From positions 1-61,563 of the forward strand of contig JBHELT010000089.1 in the NCBI GenBank assembly GCA_046262935.1: DNA of 61,563 bases, given 5' to 3'. Position 1 is the first letter of the stretch, and each line of letters opens with the position of its first letter. Shown one piece after another: positions 31,866 through 39,942 of this stretch. The translations under genes and the position numbers were made by a program. The notes under the pieces are model-generated. The model was not told the DNA's origin and ran no database searches. It was given only the letters and a program-made list of their open reading frames with translations. The stretch comes from JBHELT01 sp046262935 (GTDB lineage Bacteria > Actinomycetota > CADDZG01 > JAHWKV01).

Positions 31866-32302
31866 CCGAGCCATCTCTCCATCTGCAGCTGGTTGTCGAT
31901 GCAGACTGCCTGATCGCGGGAACCCTGGCGGCAGTGGGGGCGGCCCGCGAGCTGCTTGACCTGTGGGAGGACGGGGAATTCGAGCTGATCGTGTGTCCGC
32001 AGCTCATCCACGAGGTCGAGAAATCGCTTCTTCACCCGCGGATCGCAGACAAGTATGGGATCACCGCAGACGAGACAAGGGCCTTGGCTCACCGACTCTC
32101 GGAGGAAGGGTTGAGATCAGACGATCCAAGGGATCCACCGGGCGCCGTCCCTGATGATCCAACTGACGATTATCTGATCGCTCTGACCCTTTCTGCTGAA
32201 GCCGATTTCCTCGTTACTCGGGACCGCCATTTCGACAAGGTCCGAATCGAAGGACTTCGCATCGTGAGCCCCGGGGCGATGCTCCGCATACTGGAACAAT
32301 GA
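31862..32302 (+). CDS. PIN-domain toxin with apparent CTG start
   Basis: 146 residues if started at CTG 31862. The PIN fold needs its first strand LQLVVDADCLIAGTLAAVG, which holds the first catalytic Asp; the first ATG/GTG/TTG in frame (GTG 31934) lies after it. No other conventional start occurs upstream in frame for at least 25 codons. CTG would overlap the antitoxin stop as CTGA, like the other 4-base overlaps here. Later acidic residues are in LIHEVEKSLL, DDPTDDYLIALTL and FLVTRDRHF. Predicted to be a metal-dependent RNase neutralised by the upstream antitoxin. Alternatively the annotated start hides a frameshift or base error. Confidence 0.78.
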   Translation: MTEPSLHLQLVVDADCLIAGTLAAVGAARELLDLWEDGEFELIVCPQLIHEVEKSLLHPRIADKYGITADETRALAHRLSEEGLRSDDPRDPPGAVPDDPTDDYLIALTLSAEADFLVTRDRHFDKVRIEGLRIVSPGAMLRILEQ

Positions 32303-32384
32303 TCAATCGCAGCTCTCTGTGCGCCGGTTCCCAAAAGTTCCCATAGCGTCCCGTTAGGAGCGCCGGTCACCTTACTGAGGCGGT

Positions 32385-32390
32385 TATAGT
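32385..32390 (+). promoter_or_regulatory. Putative -10 box TATAGT of the hydroxyacyl-CoA dehydrogenase gene
   Basis: TATAGT ends 7 bases before ATG 32398, favouring that start over GTG 32389. Confidence 0.5.
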
Positions 32391-32397
32391 GCCGCCG

Positions 32398-34179
32398 ATG
32401 GGAGACGAGATCACTAAGAAGATGACGGTTGGGGTCGTTGGCTGCGGCACGATGGGGGCCGGGATATCCGAGATCTCAGCCAAGGCCGGCTATCGCGTTA
32501 TCTTCAGCGAAGTCGATGATGCCCAGGTCGAGCAAGGGCTCGAACGTATCGAGCACTCACTCGGCAGGGCAGAGGCCAAAGGCAAGATCACCTCCGAACA
32601 ACGCCACGACATCCTCAAACGCATCTCGGCGACCACCGAATTGAAGGGACTCGCCGAAGCCGACGTCGTCATCGAGGCGATCCCTGAGTTCCTTGATCTG
32701 AAGCGTGATGTCTTTGCGAAACTCGATGAAGTGCTGAAGGAAGATGCCATCATCGCGACGAATACGTCTTCGCTTTCCGTCATAGAACTCGCCGTCGCAA
32801 CCAAACGGCCGGAGCGCGTTCTGGGTATCCACTTCTTCAACCCGGCCCCCGTGATGCAGTTGGTCGAACTCGTGACCACGGTCACATCGGCCCCCGATGT
32901 CGTAGACACAGCACGCGCTTTCGTCGAGGGCATGGGAAAGAAGGTCGTTCTGTGCCGCGACCGCGCAGGTTTCATCGCCAACCTCTTGCTGTTTCCATAC
33001 CTTAACGAGGCGGTCAAACTTCTAGAGGGAGGATTCGCATCACGCGAAGATATCGATGCCGCTATGCGTTTCGGCGCCGGGCATCCGATGGGGCCATTGT
33101 CTTTGTTGGATCTCGTTGGGCTCGACTCCTGCTCAGAGATACTCGAATCGCTCTACAAACAATTCTCCGAACCGCGCTATGCACCATCGCCAGCTTTCAG
33201 GCATCTGGTCGCAGCGAACTACATGGGGCGCAAGTCGACGAAGGGCTTCTATACATACGGAGAAGCCGATTCACCTGCGACGGTTGAAGACGACAGGTCG
33301 GGGCGAGTGATCAATCTTCCCGAACCTTCGCTCGATGTTCAGCGTGTTGGCATCATCGGAACCGGCACTATGGGGGCCGGTCTGGTTGAAGTTGCAGCGC
33401 GAAGCGGCGCACAGGTTGTTTGTCGCGGTCGCAGTGACGCGTCGGTGGCAAAGACCAAGGCGGCGATCGAGAAGTCAACGGCGAAAGCGGTAGACAAAGG
33501 CAAACTAGACGAGAACGCTCGCGAACAGATACTGGGGCGTGTCACATGGACCACCGACTTAGCATCGGTCGGCGATTGCGACGTCATCATCGAATCGCTA
33601 GCCGAGGACCTGGAGCTGAAGAAGACCCTTTTCGCGGAACTCGATCTTGTTGCCAAACACGGCGCGATCTTGGGGACCGGAACATCTTCATTGCCTGTCA
33701 TCGAGATCGCATCTGCGACAACACGGCCTGAAAGTGTTGTTGGTATCCATTTCTTCAATCCTGCCAACCTCATGAAGTTGGTCGAGATAGTCCGTACGGT
33801 TGCGACTTCCAATCAGGCCCTTGCGGATGTCAAAGCGATGGTGCTGAAGATGGGAAAGCATCCGGTGTTCTGCGAAGACCGCGCCGGTTTCATCGTGAAT
33901 CGGCTTTTGTTCCCATATTTGAACGATTCGATCCGGATGCTGGAGCAGGGCTACGCACGTGCGGAGGACATCGATGCAGCCATGAAACTCGGTTGTGGCC
34001 ACCCGATGGGGCCACTTGCCCTGGTCGATCTGGTTGGGCTGGATGTGACGCTCGAGATCCTACGATCGCTCCACGACGAGTTCAGGGATCAGGCCTACGC
34101 TCCTGCCCCCCTTCTGGAGTACCTGGTCCAGGCGGGCTACCTAGGCCGCAAAAGTGGGCAAGGGTTCTTCGCGTATTGA
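32398..34179 (+). CDS. Double-length 3-hydroxyacyl-CoA dehydrogenase (two fused Hbd modules)
   Basis: 593 residues made of two full 3-hydroxybutyryl-CoA dehydrogenase units. Unit 1: VGVVGCGTMGAGISEISAKA, ATNTSSLSVIELA, GIHFFNPAPVMQLVELV, GHPMGPLSLLDLVGLD. Unit 2 (from about 310): VGIIGTGTMGAGLVEVAARS, GTGTSSLPVIEIA, GIHFFNPANLMKLVEIV, GHPMGPLALVDLVGLD. The catalytic Ser/His/Asn-type residues (TSS, HFFNP) are kept in both, so both units may be active. In unit 2 the NTS motif reads GTS, replacing the Asn. It oxidises 3-hydroxyacyl-CoA with NAD(P); acetoacetyl-CoA reduction in the ethylmalonyl-CoA pathway is likely here. Such duplicated forms occur in other actinobacteria. Confidence 0.92.
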   Translation: MGDEITKKMTVGVVGCGTMGAGISEISAKAGYRVIFSEVDDAQVEQGLERIEHSLGRAEAKGKITSEQRHDILKRISATTELKGLAEADVVIEAIPEFLDLKRDVFAKLDEVLKEDAIIATNTSSLSVIELAVATKRPERVLGIHFFNPAPVMQLVELVTTVTSAPDVVDTARAFVEGMGKKVVLCRDRAGFIANLLLFPYLNEAVKLLEGGFASREDIDAAMRFGAGHPMGPLSLLDLVGLDSCSEILESLYKQFSEPRYAPSPAFRHLVAANYMGRKSTKGFYTYGEADSPATVEDDRSGRVINLPEPSLDVQRVGIIGTGTMGAGLVEVAARSGAQVVCRGRSDASVAKTKAAIEKSTAKAVDKGKLDENAREQILGRVTWTTDLASVGDCDVIIESLAEDLELKKTLFAELDLVAKHGAILGTGTSSLPVIEIASATTRPESVVGIHFFNPANLMKLVEIVRTVATSNQALADVKAMVLKMGKHPVFCEDRAGFIVNRLLFPYLNDSIRMLEQGYARAEDIDAAMKLGCGHPMGPLALVDLVGLDVTLEILRSLHDEFRDQAYAPAPLLEYLVQAGYLGRKSGQGFFAY

Positions 34180-34232
34180 CCGATTTGCCTGGTTTACAGC
34201 GTAAGTCGAGACCTTTTCGCCTACGCAAAGCG

Positions 34233-34281
34233 ACGTATTAGGGCCACGTAAGCAGGAATCCGGGCCGAGGCGTCGAATCTT
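34233..34281 (+). promoter_or_regulatory. Conserved leader/promoter block of the first secreted paralogue
   Basis: About 49 bases resembling 35742-35791 upstream of the second paralogue, sharing ACGTATT, AGCAGGAA and GCGTCGAATCTT. In both cases it ends about 51 bases before the ATG. The conservation suggests a common promoter or regulator site, copied with the gene. Confidence 0.5.
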
Positions 34282-34331
34282 ACGAAGTGTGGAGCACTGG
34301 GTGCTTCCGATATACGAGAGGAGTTAGATCG

Positions 34332-35681
34332 ATGAAACGCCGGCACATAATAGTCATCGTCCTCGCCGCGCTGATATTTCCTCGGATGGGTTGGGCTATC
34401 CCGCGTCCTCCCGGAACCGCTCAGTCGGCACCCGAGGCCCAGGTGGGCTCGACCCTGTCCGTGAATGGGAACGACTCCGTAGGAGTCTCAACGCCCATCC
34501 TCACATCGGGACGTCCTTATCGTTTCGAAGTGACTGGGGTATGGAAGCCAACCACTAGTACAACCAATAGTGCTGATGCGGCCTTCGAAACCACGAACAG
34601 CGGAACAACTTGGACCCACACCGGCAAGGGGATCATCATCGGAGGAACCAACTACGGCGATGTCGCTTCTCCGGTCACTGCCTTCCGGTCCGATCACAAA
34701 TATTCGATCCAATTCACGGGTCGAGGAGTTTCTGAGTCGATGAGACTCAACGACCCGATCGGGTACGGCGACAACTCCGGTTCGGTTTCGGTCAAGATCT
34801 TCACCTTGTCTCAGGTGACTTACGTTTTCGAAGTCAACCAGAACGCTGGGCAAGACCTCAGTGTTCCGTCCCAGAGCCAAGGCGTCCCCCTTCCCTCTGG
34901 GTTGGGCGATACCAAGACGGTCACGGGGACCACCGTTCCGGCGATAGACACCGCCGCCCTGCAATCGATCCCGGTTGCATCGAACGTCACACTTTCGTAT
35001 CGGTCATGTGGTGAAAACCAGGGAAGCAGGATCTTCTTGAGCGTCACTTTGAATGGGTCTACCCAGGAACAGCCGGTCGGCGAGTGCCTGCTTTCGATCT
35101 CTTCGCCAACCAACACCTCGGTGGCGACTGGCTCGGGAGCCCAAACCACTAGCGTTCACGAGGCCACCCCGGTGTGTGTTCCGAACTGTCCTGTTTCGGT
35201 AGGCGCGGTGGTTACCGGCTTCGACTGCGCAGACGTCATGTTGAACTCGCAGCCGGGCACCTGCGACGGGAAAGAGACCATCACGACATTCCCGATCTCG
35301 GTCCCCGCCTGCGACCTGTCACACCCGCTCAACGTGACGGCATGCAACCCGCTACCGCCGGGGAGCAGCGTTGCGGTTACCATTTCTTGGTCGGCCGACA
35401 CTACTCGCTTGTGGCACACCTTCGTCGATGACCAATCGGGGGAGGCGCTCTGGGCGCCTGTCAATCTTCTCAATCCCACCGAGGTTTCTTGGCTCGGAAG
35501 TGAGTTCGCCAAGCACGACCTGCCCGGGACCGGTTTGTCCTGCCAAACCTGCTTCTCGGTTTCAACCAAGGTGCTTGGCCCTGGCGGCGTCTTCGTGGCA
35601 GGCACGCAGTACCCCTACTGGGTCGGTGGTGTCGGTCAGGTGCTCGAGGCAGCTTTCGCGACGCAAGTAAGGGGTCAATGA
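34332..35681 (+). CDS. Secreted protein of unknown function, paralogue 1
   Basis: 449 residues from ATG 34332 (AGGAG upstream). Signal peptide MKRRHIIVIVLAALIFPRMG then WA. The N-terminal region (about 40-160) is shared with the next gene: DSVGVSTPILTSGRPYRFEV, WKPTTSTTNSADAAFETT, FRSDHKYSIQFTGRG, LNDPIGYGDNSGSVSVKI, probably a carbohydrate-binding-like beta-sandwich. The middle is unique and Cys-rich (VCVPNCPVSVG, DCADVMLNSQPGTCDGK). The C-terminus is again shared: SWSADTTRLWHTFVDDQSGE and GVGQVLEAAFATQV. No known family recognised. Exported, possibly a surface or matrix protein. Confidence 0.75.
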   Translation: MKRRHIIVIVLAALIFPRMGWAIPRPPGTAQSAPEAQVGSTLSVNGNDSVGVSTPILTSGRPYRFEVTGVWKPTTSTTNSADAAFETTNSGTTWTHTGKGIIIGGTNYGDVASPVTAFRSDHKYSIQFTGRGVSESMRLNDPIGYGDNSGSVSVKIFTLSQVTYVFEVNQNAGQDLSVPSQSQGVPLPSGLGDTKTVTGTTVPAIDTAALQSIPVASNVTLSYRSCGENQGSRIFLSVTLNGSTQEQPVGECLLSISSPTNTSVATGSGAQTTSVHEATPVCVPNCPVSVGAVVTGFDCADVMLNSQPGTCDGKETITTFPISVPACDLSHPLNVTACNPLPPGSSVAVTISWSADTTRLWHTFVDDQSGEALWAPVNLLNPTEVSWLGSEFAKHDLPGTGLSCQTCFSVSTKVLGPGGVFVAGTQYPYWVGGVGQVLEAAFATQVRGQ

Positions 35682-35703
35682 CCCTCGTCGGTTATTAAGA
35701 TCC

Positions 35704-35732
35704 TAGAAGGGGCCCCCTGGGGGCCCCTTCTA
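35704..35732 (+). terminator. Strong GC hairpin after paralogue 1
   Basis: A perfect 14-bp inverted repeat around one base: TAGAAGGGGCCCCC (35704-35717) against GGGGGCCCCTTCTA (35719-35732), starting 23 bases after the stop codon. No T-run follows, so it is an L-shaped or GC-type terminator, or an mRNA-stabilising end. Confidence 0.7.
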
Positions 35733-35741
35733 CGTTCAAGA

Positions 35742-35791
35742 ACGTATTTGGGTCAGGATGAGCAGGAAGTCGTGAGACAGCGTCGAATCTT
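35742..35791 (+). promoter_or_regulatory. Conserved leader/promoter block of the second secreted paralogue
   Basis: Matches 34233-34281 (ACGTATT, AGCAGGAA, GCGTCGAATCTT) at the same distance from the start codon. Confidence 0.5.
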
Positions 35792-35842
35792 TGATGTAGA
35801 GCAGCGAGCAGCTGACAGCAGACAAACAGAAGGAGTAGCAAG

Positions 35843-37027
35843 ATGAGACGCCGATACCCACTCGTATTCGCACTAGCGGCCGTCCTCATAGTTCCCGGTT
35901 TAGCTTTAGCACTGCCGAGACCTAACGGCGCCGCGCAGACCGCTCCAGAGACAGTGGTTGGTTCCCCATTGAGCATCGATTCGAGAGATTCGGTTGGGGT
36001 TTCTTCACCCGTTCTCACTTCGGGGCGTGCATACCGCTTGGAAGTTGTTGGAACTTGGAAACCGACCACTTCGAGCACCAACAATGCTGATGCGGCATTC
36101 GAAACAACCGATGGGTCCAATTGGTCCCACACCGGCAAAGGCCTGTTGATCGGACCTACCAACTACGCAGGCGCGACGAGCCCGATAACTGCGTTTCGCA
36201 GCGACCATAAGTACAGCATCTCCTTAACAGGCCGAGGGATTGCCGAAAACATCCGGGTTAACGATCCCATCGGGTACGCCGATAACTCCGGTTCGCTCAC
36301 GGTGACCGTCTACCAGATCGCGGTGGTTACCTACCAAGTGACAACGCCGGTTACCATCGACCCGCAAGCTCTTGGTCTTGGTCAGGTGACCTTGCCTATC
36401 CCGACCGCAACGGCCAGCGTTCCAGCCGAGGGTGGGCAAACCATCTCGCCGATCCCGGTCGGCGGTAACGTGCCTCAGGTCGGAACAGTGCAGTTCGTGC
36501 AGGGTTCGCAGGGTGGAAGTCCAGTCATCTGTTTGGTCCTTACCATCCAGGGCCTGCCTTCGACCACGCTGGGTTGCGTTTTGAATCCAGGCGGTCTGGT
36601 GCCGGGCACCGGGCCCATCCCCATTGGTGGGGCCAGCGTCGGTCCGGTGACTGTTTGTTCGGCGCCTCCGTGCGCAGTGCCATCGGTAAGTCCAACGACC
36701 AAGACCGTTGGAGGCTCCGTCAGTCAGTCGCTTCCGGCGGGTGCAACGGTTTCGCTTGTGTTCCGATGGAGTGCCGACACGACGCACATCTTCCGCACAT
36801 TCGTCGATGACGGCACCGGCAGCAACTACATCGTTGCTCCATTTGACGCACGAATCCAGTCGGAACGTGACTGGTACCAAACGAACTTCGGTAACCTCGA
36901 CGGCGAGATCGCGGCAAAGATCACACGTACCGATGGGGCCGTCGTCTTTGACCAGACGCTGGTGTCGATCTCGGGGATCGGACAGGTCTTAGAAGCGATG
37001 TTCGAAACCAAGGTCGCCGGTAACTGA
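35843..37027 (+). CDS. Secreted protein of unknown function, paralogue 2
   Basis: 394 residues; AAGGAG lies 8 bases before the ATG. Signal peptide MRRRYPLVFALAAVLIVPGL then ALA. The N-terminal shared domain reads DSVGVSSPVLTSGRAYRLEV, WKPTTSSTNNADAAFETTDG, FRSDHKYSISLTGRG, VNDPIGYADNSGSLTVTV. The middle is a Pro/Gly/Thr-rich strand-repeat unlike paralogue 1, with few cysteines. The shared C-terminus is RWSADTTHIFRTFVDDGTGS and GIGQVLEAMFETKV. It arose by tandem duplication including the upstream leader, with the centre evolving fast. Function unknown. Confidence 0.75.
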   Translation: MRRRYPLVFALAAVLIVPGLALALPRPNGAAQTAPETVVGSPLSIDSRDSVGVSSPVLTSGRAYRLEVVGTWKPTTSSTNNADAAFETTDGSNWSHTGKGLLIGPTNYAGATSPITAFRSDHKYSISLTGRGIAENIRVNDPIGYADNSGSLTVTVYQIAVVTYQVTTPVTIDPQALGLGQVTLPIPTATASVPAEGGQTISPIPVGGNVPQVGTVQFVQGSQGGSPVICLVLTIQGLPSTTLGCVLNPGGLVPGTGPIPIGGASVGPVTVCSAPPCAVPSVSPTTKTVGGSVSQSLPAGATVSLVFRWSADTTHIFRTFVDDGTGSNYIVAPFDARIQSERDWYQTNFGNLDGEIAAKITRTDGAVVFDQTLVSISGIGQVLEAMFETKVAGN

Positions 37028-37042
37028 TAACAACGTTCCAGT

Positions 37043-37078
37043 CTGAAACGTGGCCCCCGAAAGGGGGCCCCGTTTCAG
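37043..37078. terminator. Bidirectional GC-rich terminator hairpin
   Basis: CTGAAACG-T-GGCCCCC pairs with GGGGGCC-C-CGTTTCAG around a GAAA tetraloop, 15 paired bases with one mismatch. It lies between the convergent paralogue 2 and carboxylase epsilon genes, directly abutting the latter's stop codon. Confidence 0.8.
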
Positions 37079-37336
37079 TTACTTGACGTCGCCGCGGCCC
37101 TTCAGTTCGATCGGTGCTGACCGGGTAGTGGTGCTCAATCCCAAGCGCCAGGCTGTATCGCGCGGGTGCCGCATCGAACCAGACCTTGTAGCCAAAGCGC
37201 GGGCCGTCATCTTCCATGCCGATGGCCGTTCGACCTGGCTCTCCGTTTCAAACTGCTTCTCCAAAGCTGCGATGACAGCGCGCTCTTCATCCGGATCGGG
37301 CGAGCCGCTCACTTCGATATGTAGGTCCTCGCTCAA
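37079..37336 (-). CDS. Acyl-CoA carboxylase epsilon subunit
   Basis: 85 residues from TTG 37336, overlapping the beta subunit stop as TTGA. It starts HIEVSGSPDPDEERAVIAAL, the (I/V)-x-G-x-P-(D/T)-x-EE-x-A pattern of AccE/PccE, has SAWKMTARALATR in the middle and ends around DTAWRLGLSTTTRS, like the W-R-x-S/L tail of epsilon proteins. In actinobacteria this small protein stabilises the alpha-beta carboxylase complex. Its place directly after the beta gene supports the call. Similarity is short, so confidence is moderate. Confidence 0.72.
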   Translation of the reverse strand: MSEDLHIEVSGSPDPDEERAVIAALEKQFETESQVERPSAWKMTARALATRSGSMRHPRDTAWRLGLSTTTRSAPIELKGRGDVK

Positions 37337-38952
37337 AGCGGGATGTTGCCGTGTTTTCGAGGCGGCAGGGTTTCGCGCTTGGTCTGCAGCATCTCCAATG
37401 CTTGTATCAGCCGAGGTCTGGTGTCTTGCGGCTCGATCACATCGTCAACGTAGCCGCGTTCGGCAACTATGAAGGGATTCAGGAAATGTTCCTCGTAATC
37501 GGCCACAAGACCAGCACGCAGTGTGTCGGGATCTTCGGCGTCGGCTAGTTCCTTGCGGTAAAGCAGATTGACGGCAGGTGTCGAACCCATGACTGCGAAT
37601 TCGGCGCTGGGCCAAGCGAAACTGACGTCGGCCCTGATGTGTTTTGAGTTCATAACCACGTAAGCCCCGCCATAGGCTTTGCGCGTGATTACCGTCAGCC
37701 GCGGAACCGTTGCCTCGGTGAATGCGTAGAGGAGTTTGGCTCCGTGGCGGATGATGCCCCCGAACTCCTGGTCAGTCCCCGGCTGGAACCCGGGAACGTC
37801 AACGAAAGTGATAAGTGGGATGTTGAACGCATCACAGAAACGAACGAACCGTGCGCCTTTGGTCGATGCGTCGATGTTGAGGACCCCAGCCAGCACCTGA
37901 GGTTGATTGGCAACCACGCCAACCGAACGTCCATTCAACCTAGCGAACCCGGTGATGATGTTGGCCGCCCAGTGCGGGAACACCTCGAAGAACTCGCCAT
38001 CATCGAATACAGCCTTGATCACTTCATGCATGTCGTATGGCTTGTTCGACTCATCGGGCATCAGGTCGATAAGTGACTTCTCGCGCCGGTCGGGGCTGTC
38101 GGTTGGCGGGAAATACGGTGCGTCGTCGAGGTTGTTCGATGGGATGAAACTGAGCAGGTAGCGGACCATCTGCAGTGTCTGCTCTTCATCGGCACCCACG
38201 AAATGAGAAACTCCCGAGCGTGTTGCGTGGGTCATGGCGCCGCCAAGTTCTTCAAGGGTGACGTCTTCGCCGGTTACGGACTTGATGACCTCGGGGCCGG
38301 TTATCGCCATGTGGGATGTCTTCTCGGTCATGAAGATGAAGTCGGTCATGGCCGGTGAGTAAACAGCGCCACCGGCGCACGGACCGAGGATCACCGAGAT
38401 CTGCGGGATCACACCCGATGACCTCACGTTGCGATCGAAGATGTAAGCGTAGCCTGCCAGCGATGGGGTCCCCTCTTGGATGCGTGCCCCACCGGAGTCG
38501 TTGAGTCCGATCACGGGGGCCCCCGTTGAAAGGGCAAGGTCCATGATCTTGCAGATCTTCTCGGCGAATACCTCGCCGAGCGTGCCCCCGATGAAAGTGA
38601 AGTCTTGCGAGAAGACGAAGACCTTGCGCCCGTCGATAGTTCCCCATCCGGTAACAACGCCGTCGCCGAAAGCACGCTTTTCTTCGATGCCAAATCCGGT
38701 GGCGCGATGTTTCACGAGCATGTCGGTTTCGACGAACGTTCCGGGGTCGAGCAATACATCGATGCGCTCGCGGGCGGTCATCTTGCCGCGGTCGTGTTGA
38801 CGCTTAACGGCAACTTCGCCGCCACCGCGCATCGCTTCTTCCTTGCGGCGTCTTACTTCTTCGATCCGTTGTTCCACCGAGATCTGGTGCGGCTCGGGGG
38901 GAGAGTTCAGGTCGGGTTTGGCGAGTTCTGGTCTCTTATTGGCGGTAGTCAT
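37333..38952 (-). CDS. pccB: Propionyl-CoA carboxylase beta subunit
   Basis: 539 residues. Carboxyltransferase blocks RGKMTARERIDVLLDPGTFV, FSQDFTFIGGTLGEVFAEKI, GLNDSGGARIQEGTPSLAGY, ILGPCAGGAVYSPAMTDFIF, VDVPGFQPGTDQEFGGIIRH and ITRKAYGGAYVVMNSKHIRA are those of actinobacterial PccB/AccD5. The DVPGFxPGxxQExGGIIRHGAK segment separates it from the methylcrotonyl type. It makes methylmalonyl-CoA (or ethylmalonyl/malonyl-CoA) with an alpha subunit encoded elsewhere, probably at 9.7-11.5 kb. TAAGAT lies 6 bases before ATG 38952. Followed by the epsilon subunit gene. Confidence 0.94.
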   Translation of the reverse strand: MTTANKRPELAKPDLNSPPEPHQISVEQRIEEVRRRKEEAMRGGGEVAVKRQHDRGKMTARERIDVLLDPGTFVETDMLVKHRATGFGIEEKRAFGDGVVTGWGTIDGRKVFVFSQDFTFIGGTLGEVFAEKICKIMDLALSTGAPVIGLNDSGGARIQEGTPSLAGYAYIFDRNVRSSGVIPQISVILGPCAGGAVYSPAMTDFIFMTEKTSHMAITGPEVIKSVTGEDVTLEELGGAMTHATRSGVSHFVGADEEQTLQMVRYLLSFIPSNNLDDAPYFPPTDSPDRREKSLIDLMPDESNKPYDMHEVIKAVFDDGEFFEVFPHWAANIITGFARLNGRSVGVVANQPQVLAGVLNIDASTKGARFVRFCDAFNIPLITFVDVPGFQPGTDQEFGGIIRHGAKLLYAFTEATVPRLTVITRKAYGGAYVVMNSKHIRADVSFAWPSAEFAVMGSTPAVNLLYRKELADAEDPDTLRAGLVADYEEHFLNPFIVAERGYVDDVIEPQDTRPRLIQALEMLQTKRETLPPRKHGNIPL

Positions 38953-38958
38953 CGGGCC

Positions 38959-38964
38959 ATCTTA
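38959..38964 (-). promoter_or_regulatory. Putative -10 box TAAGAT of pccB
   Basis: Minus-strand TAAGAT ends 6 bases before ATG 38952. It overlaps the last codons of the upstream gene. Confidence 0.45.
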
Positions 38965-39942
38965 TTCGGTGGGAAGCACTGGCATGACCGCCGGCACCCT
39001 TAACTTGGGCATCGGTTGACCGCGCCGAAGTAATTCTTTCTTCAGGCGTTTTCGCAGTGTCTTCACTTCGGGGATCGCTGATAGCGGCCAAACGGCGCCG
39101 TTTCCAAAGAACCCGACCAGCCGCCACGGTTTGAAGATAACTCGGCCCCCGTCGCTTAGAAGATTGCCCCTTACCAGGTACGCCTTGAACCTGGTCCCCG
39201 CCAGGGTGTGCGCATGAAAGGTAAGGCATGCCTCCGAAGGTTGCGCGACGGCGTCGAGTTCAAGAGATCGGTCGTTTCGCACCATCACATTGGTTCGCCG
39301 CGGATAAGGGAACCCGTCGGCGCCAACCGTCGTAAGCACCGCGTCGTCATGGCTGGAGGCCACCTTCACCAGAGCCTTCCAATGGTCATCCCTCAAAGGG
39401 GCGTGATCATCGACCGCTGCGACGGGCCCCTGTTCGGTCATGTCGAGGGCGGTCCCGTGAACGACGCGCGAACCGTCGGTCGCATCGATGATCATTCTTA
39501 CGGGGGTCATCTCGACCCACAGCCGCGGCAAGTAGAAGTCCAACATCGAAACGGTGAGTCTATTGATCGCCAAGCGCGCAGCCGGAAACTTCTCGCGTAA
39601 CTCAACGACGTAGCGGTCGGCGTTGTATTGAAGGTCTTCATCCAGAACAGTTGCGGTCCCTTGAGCAAGCACCGTTGGTGGATCTGCTAGTCCGGTTCCT
39701 TTCGGATCTGAAAACAGCATCGCGATCTTTGGGTTTACTTTGGGATGATCGGCTTTCGTTGGGTATGCGAGCCCGGTTGCTATCGCCAGCACTTGGCGCT
39801 TCGGATACCAGTAAGGCGTCACAGGCCAGCAAAGTGGAGCGCCCTTAGGGGTGGTGTATGCGTACTCGGTTGCGATGTAGCGGGACAATAGATCCGAGAT
39901 CTCATCTGGAACACTTAGATCCGCAGATGGTGCGAGTTTCAC
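38962..39942 (-). CDS. Tandem split-barrel flavin/F420-binding family protein
   Basis: 326 residues from GTG 39942, overlapping the nucleotidyltransferase stop as GTGA. Two PNPOx-like split-barrel halves: residues about 10-150 (LCWPVTPYWYPKRQVLAIAT, KVNPKIAMLFSDPKGTGLAD, VLAQGTATVLDEDLQYNADR) and about 190-300 (WKALVKVASSHDDAVLTTVG, FPYPRRTNVMVRNDRSLELD, CLTFHAHTLAGTRFKAYLVR). The first half resembles the F420-binding FDOR-B group; NpdG elsewhere in the window shows F420 is used. Substrate unknown. It could be an F420-dependent reductase or a haem/flavin-binding protein. Confidence 0.7.
   Translation of the reverse strand: MKLAPSADLSVPDEISDLLSRYIATEYAYTTPKGAPLCWPVTPYWYPKRQVLAIATGLAYPTKADHPKVNPKIAMLFSDPKGTGLADPPTVLAQGTATVLDEDLQYNADRYVVELREKFPAARLAINRLTVSMLDFYLPRLWVEMTPVRMIIDATDGSRVVHGTALDMTEQGPVAAVDDHAPLRDDHWKALVKVASSHDDAVLTTVGADGFPYPRRTNVMVRNDRSLELDAVAQPSEACLTFHAHTLAGTRFKAYLVRGNLLSDGGRVIFKPWRLVGFFGNGAVWPLSAIPEVKTLRKRLKKELLRRGQPMPKLRVPAVMPVLPTE

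Noticed and set aside
34251..34275. GGAA...CGTC in the conserved leader as an ECF sigma promoter
   Set aside because: The spacing of about 10-11 bases between elements is too short for known ECF promoters. The block is reported only as conserved.
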